A stretch of DNA of 64,000 nt, taken from contig JAMPIV010018968.1 of assembly GCA_024509875.1 (NCBI GenBank), positions 62,001 to 126,000 of the forward strand, read 5' to 3'. The notes beneath the pieces were generated by a model. That model searched no databases. It was not told the origin of the DNA and saw nothing but the letters and a program-made list of their open reading frames with translations. Below, piece after piece: positions 52,561-64,000 of this stretch. The first letter of the stretch is position 1, and each line of letters begins with the position of its first letter. Origin of the DNA: Oreohelix idahoensis (Eukaryota; Mollusca; Gastropoda; Stylommatophora; Oreohelicidae). Both the position numbers and the translations under genes were made by a program.

Positions 52561-53053
52561 TCAAAGGCGACCATCTGTCATGCGGTGGATATGGCCAAGA
52601 CAGCGTAGGCTTCCCTGTCTTAGCCGGCTATACAAGCTTTGAAGGCCAGCACGTGAAAACACCTCGACATTTGGCACTTTTATCTTTCGACGAAATGCCG
52701 AGGAGGCGGCGCAGACACGGTAGATGGCAGGTATTGAGCCTTCTTTCTTCCTTAGCACAGATTGTTCAGGTCTCACTGCCATATAGAAGTAAGCTGATGA
52801 TACCGGCGTTATATATTGCAGCTTTGGTCATCGTTGCGAGTTTAGATTGTCCCCAAACGCGTGATGTGAGGCAGGCAAAGGTAGCTGCAGCTATCGTCAT
52901 TGACGATATACACAAGGTATGTGTGATGCACTGCACACAGCATCGTGCCGGGTGACTTAAACGTCCCAGAGTTCCTCTGGTACCAGTTGTAACTGGGTCT
53001 GCACTCTTTTTTTTTTCATTCAATATTTTTTTCCTGTTGTCAGTACTTGACAA
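52561..53053 (-). pseudogene. Captured LINE fragment, left-arm copy
   Basis: The minus strand in several frames reads AAATFACLTSRVWGQSKLAT, KAAIYNAGIISLLLYGSET and FSRAGLQSLYSRLRQGSLRCL. This is the post-RT region of the LINE family intact at 60427-62514, diverged and shifted. The same piece lies mirrored at 54526-55026, so it predates the palindrome. Confidence 0.85.
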
Positions 53054-53165
53054 TGCGTATATAGTATTGCACCATCAAATGTAATCGATGAATGAGTCAT
53101 ACGGTTTGTAGTCGGTTAGGGTGGGTGATGTCAGCGCTAAATATAGACTATCGGAAACAAGTTTA

Positions 53166-54326
53166 AGACAGCTGAGTGAAAAGGCCCTTGAGTATAAGAG
53201 TGAGATCCATCTTTGTTTCATAGATCTGGATAAGGCGTTTGACAGGGTCCCTTGGAGCAAACTTTGGGACTGTTTGGCAAGGAAGAATATTCCAGCACCT
53301 CTGATTCATGCTATACAGAGCTTCTAAAGTCTTGCAGAAATTATGTGAGGACAGCAAACCATAAGTCAGAAGAGTTCAGGACCACCACTGGTGTAAGACA
53401 AGGTGATATCCTATCACCTTACCTCTTCATACTCCTTATGGACGATGTCATCAAGGCATGTAAGGAGAGAACAAGAAAGTATTCAGTGGGGTACTGGAAG
53501 ATGAGACAGGTCTATATTTCAGAGCTGGCATTTGCTGATGATGTTGCCCTGATTGCTAAATCAGAGGCACATCTCCAATCCAACCTGCAAGTCTGGAAGG
53601 AAGAGCTGGAGAAGAGAGGGGTGGTCATAAGCAGCTCTAAAACAAAAATCCATGGTGATATCACGAGAAGAAAGAAAACATCAGATTAAGTTGGGAGAAC
53701 AGGTCCTGGAGCAGGTCGACCACTTTAAATACCTCGGAGCTATTATAGACCAAAAGGGAGGCATCAAAGAAGAGTTGGCCACTCGAAAAGCAGCAGCTGG
53801 GAGACTTTTTCAGGCCATAAATCGAGGATTCCTCAGCAAGAGAGAGGTTGGTAGGAAAACGAAGATGGCTGTATACCTCTCCACCTGTGTCCCAGTCTTG
53901 ACATATGGATGCGGGTCGTGGGCAATGATTACAACCCATAAAAGCCAGATCCAAACCTCAGAAATGAGGTATCTGAGGAAGGTGGTTGAAGTAACAAGAA
54001 GAGACATGGTACGCAACCAGACGATATGTCAAGGCCTAAAATGCCACCCCCTACAGACCCAAGTAGAACAGTCCCAACTAAGATGGTTTGGCCATGTCTG
54101 CAGAATGGGAGAAGATCGGCTACCACGACAAGCATGGGAAACAAAGAGCCAAGGATCCAGACCCCGAGGACGACCCAGAGTCCGCTGGGAGGACAACATT
54201 AGACAATCTTTGAAGGACCGAGGACTAGAATGGAACCAGGCCAAGAGGAAGACAGCCGATAGGATAGTCTGGCGCTCTCTCTTCCAAACCTCTACACCTC
54301 ACGGTAGAAGGGGAACGACTAAGTAA
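53166..54326 (+). pseudogene. RTE-like RT and C-terminus, two frameshifts
   Basis: RT motifs are FIDLDKAFDRVPWSKLWDCL, then GVRQGDILSPYLFILLMDDV and the catalytic LAFADDVALIA (about 53540). A one-base loss near 53325 (before SCRNYVRTANHK) and a one-base gain in an A-run near 53648 break the frame. The last frame (53652-54326) keeps KYLGAIIDQKGG, LTYGCGSW and LRWFGHVCRMGEDRLPRQAW to the stop. At the two sites where the 34-kb copy has stops, this one has TGG and CGA. Confidence 0.92.
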
Positions 54327-54338
54327 GTAAGTAAGTAA
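53166..54338 (+). mobile_element. RTE-like LINE, 5'-truncated, at the palindrome centre
   Basis: It is flanked by GGAAACAAGTTTA at 53153-53165 and 54339-54351, a 13-bp target duplication. It ends in (AAGT)n. It starts within RT (LRQLSEKALEYKSE) and is very similar to the copy at 34229-37388. Removing it leaves the two arms separated by a loop of about 40 bp. Confidence 0.95.
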
Positions 54339-54351
54339 GGAAACAAGTTTA

Positions 54352-54391
54352 TGTATAATAAAATAATAATACAAGATCAAAAGAACATAAT
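54352..54391. other. Loop of the palindrome
   Basis: This short AT-rich spacer lies between the RTE target duplication and the start of the right arm (CTTGTTTCC). Together with the few bases of the duplicated target it is the ancestral, non-mirrored centre. Confidence 0.8.
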
Positions 54392-54525
54392 CTTGTTTCC
54401 GGTAGTCTATATTTAGCGCTTACGTCACCCACCCTAACCGACTACAAACAGTATGACTCATTCATCGATTACATTTGATGGTGCAATACTATATATGCAT
54501 TGTCAAGTACTGACAACAGGAAAAA

Positions 54526-55026
54526 ATGTTGAATGAAAAAAAGAGGGCAGACCCAGTTACAACTGGTACCAGAGGAACTCTGGGACGGTTAAGTCAGCCG
54601 GAACGATGCTGTGTGCAGTGCATCACACATACCTTGTGTATATCGTCAATGACAAACTCTCTCTGGCGACAGAAATTGCTAGTCTCATTAACAAAGCTGC
54701 AGCTACCTTTGCCTGCCTCACATCACGCGTTTGGGGAAACTCCAAACTCGCAACGATGACCAAAGCTGCAATATATAACGCCTGTATCATCAGCTTACTT
54801 CTATATGGCAGTAAGACCAGAACAATCTATGCTAAGCAAGAAAGAAGGCTCAATACCTGCCATCTACCGTGTCTGCGCCACCTCATCGGCATTTCGTCGA
54901 AAGATAAAAGTGCCAAATGTCGAGGCGTTTTCACGTGCTGGCCTTCAAAGCCTGTATAGCGGGCTGAGACAGGGAAGCCTACGCTGCCTTGGCCATATCC
55001 ACCGCATGAAAGATGGTCGCCTTTGA
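54526..55026 (+). pseudogene. Captured LINE fragment, right-arm copy
   Basis: It reads VNDKLSLATEIASLINKAAA, then FACLTSRVWGNSKLATMTKA, LLYGSKTRTIYAKQERRLNT and GLQSLYSGLRQGSLRCLGHI across frames. It matches residues 460-600 of the intact LINE at 60427 and is the mirror of 52561-53053, with a little more of the 5' part preserved. Confidence 0.85.
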
Positions 55027-55860
55027 AATGTTTGGCGACTAGCAGAAATATTTTAAGAAATATTTGACAACTGTTAGTAGTATTTGACAACTGTTAGAAA
55101 TATATGACAACTGGAAGACCCGTTTAAAGAAATATTTGACAGCTAACAAAAACATTTGCATAAATATTTGGCAACTGTAAGAAATATTTTGCCAACGGTA
55201 AGAAATATTTACCAAGTGGAAGAAATATTTTGACATGTGGAAAAAAAATTTTTTGCCAAGTGAAAGAAATATTTTGACACCGGTAAGAAATATTTGACAA
55301 GTGGAAGAAATACTTTGACAAGTGGAAGAAAATTTTTTTTTGCCAAGTGGAAGAAATATTTTGACACCGGTAAGAAATATTTCGAGAACAGTAAGAAATA
55401 TTTGACAAGTGGCAGAAATATTTTGACAAGTGGAAGAAATTTTTTTTTGCCAAGTGGAAGAAATATTTTGACAACGGTAAGAAATATTTGACAAGGGGAA
55501 GAAAATATTTGACAAGTGGAAGAAATTTTGTTTGCCAAGTGGAAGAAATATTTTGAAAACTGTAAGAAATAGACAACGGTAAAATATTTTGACAACGGTA
55601 AGAAAATATTTGACAAGTGGAATAAAATATTTTACAAGTGGAAGAAATTTTTGTGCCAAGTGGATGAAATATTTTGACAACGGTAAGAAATATTTTGACA
55701 ACGGAAAGAAAATAATTGACAAGCAGAAGAAAATATTTGACAAGTAAAAGAAATTTTGTTTGCCAAGTGGAAGAAATATTTTGACACCGGTAAGAAATAT
55801 TTGACAAGTCGAAGAAATATTTTGACAAGTGGAAGAAATATTTAAAGAAGTATTTGACAG
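55027..55860 (-). repeat. Right-arm 21-bp AT-rich minisatellite
   Basis: This is the inverted counterpart of 51560-52560, with units such as TTTGACAAGTGGAAGAAATA and GACAACGGTAAGAAATATT. Long frames through it (for example 234 codons on the minus strand) are repeat artefacts rich in S, F, Y and K. Confidence 0.95.
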
Positions 55861-58020
55861 TTGATCTATTTACCTACAGGTTGGACCCTTTGCGCAGGCC
55901 TGGGAGAAAATTTTGGGACCATCTTTGCTGCTTGGAAGAAAAGCTTTTACTAAAGTTTGAAAATTGCAGGACAAAACGTAGATACCCGTTTGATAACTGG
56001 AACAAATACTTAGTTACATTTATTTAATGTACTACATTTCCGTGGTCGCCGCATGTTTGAACCGCTTGGGAGACAATATAAAAACTATCACCAGATGTCG
56101 CCCGTGTGAAAAAAGGGAAACCTTAAGTCGCGGGGGTTTGAGCACACGACCAAATGAATGTTTCTTTTATAAATTTCTACTATTGATCGATTGTGTTTTG
56201 AACTTGTGACGTGAACAGAAATAAGCAGCAGGGTTAGTCTTACAAAGGTAAAATGTTAGTCTTACATAGATAAATCGCGTTGCAGATAGGATTTTTTTTC
56301 GTCTACCAATACGCAAAACTCTGCCTGTTAGAATTTTTTATTACGCTTTTCTAGATAGCTATATTTAGCCCTGACGTCACCCTCTATGGTACCGGAATTT
56401 TATAAACGAGTCATGGTTTACGCGCGATGTTTTGCGCGCGCCATCAATCGCGTTTCTTTCTAGTGAGGGTAAAAGCACGTGTGTTTTTGACCTTTATTAA
56501 ACATGGATGAAAATAGCCTCGACATTGTTTCAGTTACAGACTGCAACATTAAGGGATTGTCTAGTTGTCGCCATAATCTAGTCTGCATATGGGATATATC
56601 TCTACGGAACCTGTTTGTGTTCAATAAAACTGTCTATTTGACCTTTTCCAGCCTGGCCTTTGACAGTATTTTTTTATGTTGGAGCATACGGCTCTGTGCT
56701 GGGGTCACTTACATATCACTAGATGGACATTGGGGTGAGTAGACTTATTACTCATGATATAATATAAATAATATAAAAAAACTACCACGTGGACCAGAAC
56801 CAGTCTCAATATGTAATTACATTCACCCAACAACGGAAATTCCCTGTCATATTTTTTACATCACAAGAATAGTTACCTCCGACAATTACAAAACGGCACC
56901 TCTCACCACTCTATATTCGCCTCACTAGCTACACACAACAAAACACAAAACCAAAATCATCCCCACTACACACCGATCGTTAGTCATCTTCTTCTATAAC
57001 ATGTATTACTTTTGTTTTTATATTTTCCTCTTTATTCTATAGCGAGTAGGAAAAAGGGAATTCACTTAGTGAGTACTTATAAAAATTCCTACTTCTCAAG
57101 TCAAGTAGCAACACAGCTGCATGAAGGTTTTGGAACAAATCGGTTGTTATGTTCGGGTAAGAGGGTAAACGTACAACTCCTTCCAATAAAAAAAATGTTA
57201 AAGCTACGTCTAAATCAGCTTGTTGTTTGTAACAAGACTACAACACATCCACATACATTACAGCGTTCTGATGAGATCACTGTTGGATAGTGTACCTATA
57301 CCTAAACTTTCATGAAATACACAAAAATCTCCTGTTATTGCTTAAGAATACACTACCTCTACAATAATTGGTCAATCTACACAAGTCTGCGGTGTGACCT
57401 CTTTAAAAATGACAGTGAAAAATCATGATCTAAGCGCTCATGTAAAGTTTTAATTTTGACGTGTGAAGTTATGCTCGCATGCGCACCCGTCTTCGGTGAT
57501 CTGATAAATATACATCTAGCGTTTATACAGTGTCGACCTGGCCCCTAAATATTATAGAAATAATGGCTTAACAAAACTATTTAACACTACAAATAACCAA
57601 TAGTGCTTTTACACTGTGAAAAGGACTATCAAACCAAGAAAGCTAACACCAATTAGTTGTAATTCACATCAATACCTGCACACAAACCACCAGACAAACA
57701 CACTTTATTTGGGAGGTTCTCATTACACAACAAACGCGGGGCGGAAAAAATGTACTAATGGTCTCAATAAACATCACAATAAGCTAGTCTTTTATCTGTA
57801 CTCGCCAACACAAGGCCGACTCATACACAACACAACCACCCAAAAACCCAAACCCACAAGTTACACTACACCACACAACAATTACAGTACCTACACACAA
57901 AATTACCAGACAAGAACAAAAGCAATACCACCTATACTCCACCGCTTTTACATTGTCTTACTCCAGCGCTACACCTCAACAACTCTATGAGTCATCATCC
58001 CAACCAGACAAAATCAATAA
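55861..58020 (+). repeat. Right-arm unique segment
   Basis: It mirrors 51550 to 49453 and then 42084 to 41031, with the mariner and Gypsy insertions absent. It therefore shows the empty sites of both. It carries a 79-codon frame (listed) and no recognised domain. Confidence 0.9.
56503..56742 (+). CDS. 79-codon frame of the right arm, function unknown
   Basis: It starts ATGGATGAAAATAGCCTCGA shortly after a TTATTAAAC sequence and ends in SLDGHWGE. GGTGAGTAG overlaps the stop and would be a good splice donor. It is the mirror of 50671-50913. No homology is recognised; a chance frame preserved by recent duplication is the simplest reading. Confidence 0.25.
   Translation: MDENSLDIVSVTDCNIKGLSSCRHNLVCIWDISLRNLFVFNKTVYLTFSSLAFDSIFLCWSIRLCAGVTYISLDGHWGE

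Positions 58021-63948
<5,928 letters not shown>

Positions 63949-64000
<52 letters not shown>
63949..64000. repeat. (TA)n microsatellite at the window edge
   Basis: TA repeats run to the end of the window; they continue the tract into which the Tc1 element inserted. Confidence 0.95.

Noticed and set aside
57616..57990. 124-codon frame in the right arm, mirrored at 41211-41438
   Set aside because: It is low-complexity (T, N, H, P), the left copy has an internal stop, and it merges into repeat DNA. I treat it as chance.

Overview
This window is nuclear DNA from an invertebrate animal with an expanded, actively rearranging transposon load. The mixture of CR1-like, RTE-like and other non-LTR retrotransposons, Tc1/mariner and hAT relics, a tRNA-derived SINE and long (TA)n tracts is what mollusc genomes look like, possibly a snail. 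The species is an inference and cannot be fixed from the sequence. I found no convincing host protein gene, no tRNA or rRNA gene, no CRISPR array and no bacterial-type operon. Almost every long reading frame belongs to a mobile element, and most are broken.

Layout. 0.7-2.7 kb: a broken LINE reverse transcriptase. 3.3-6.5 kb: a LINE 3' end, a five-step tetranucleotide microsatellite, a hairpin-ended repeat, a SINE and a LINE scrap. 6.5-8.1 kb: a decayed CR1-like LINE. 10.3-11.5 kb: a LINE 3' end inside (TA)n, then inverted CR1 pieces. 13.9-17.1 kb: a minus-strand CR1 LINE split by an RNase H-bearing LINE with clear target duplications, then two further LINE ends. 18.5-24.3 kb: hAT-like MITEs, a second copy of the hairpin repeat, a SINE, and a LINE split by a mariner fragment. 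24.7-29.2 kb: a GA-rich minisatellite split by a composite LINE whose 5' half is inverted; its ORF1 carries a degenerate SGNH-esterase domain. 30.2-33 kb: a SINE, a Tc1 element and a 12-copy 44-bp minisatellite.

The main structure is a giant imperfect palindrome. Its arms run from at least 38.03 to 53.16 kb and from 54.39 to 60.23 kb and meet at an ancestral loop of about 40 bp. The arms hold mirrored arrays of a 51-bp minisatellite derived from the local SINE, mirrored arrays of a 21-bp AT-rich repeat, a mirrored captured LINE fragment and a mirrored 79-codon reading frame. One arm or the loop was later hit by a Gypsy LTR retrotransposon (42.09-49.45 kb), a mariner (49.6-50.6 kb), a LINE (38.6-39.4 kb) and RTE copies, while the opposite arm keeps the empty sites. 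This resembles a Foldback-type element or an inverted duplication. A further RTE (34.2-37.4 kb) and a LINE/SINE end (37.5-37.8 kb) sit in the sequence continuing outward from the left arm.

The Gypsy element is itself odd. It keeps gag, protease and RNase H, but an RRM (RNA-recognition motif) frame lies where the reverse transcriptase core should be. The window ends with a LINE carrying an uninterrupted 695-codon RT frame and a nearly intact Tc1 element, both inserted in (TA)n.
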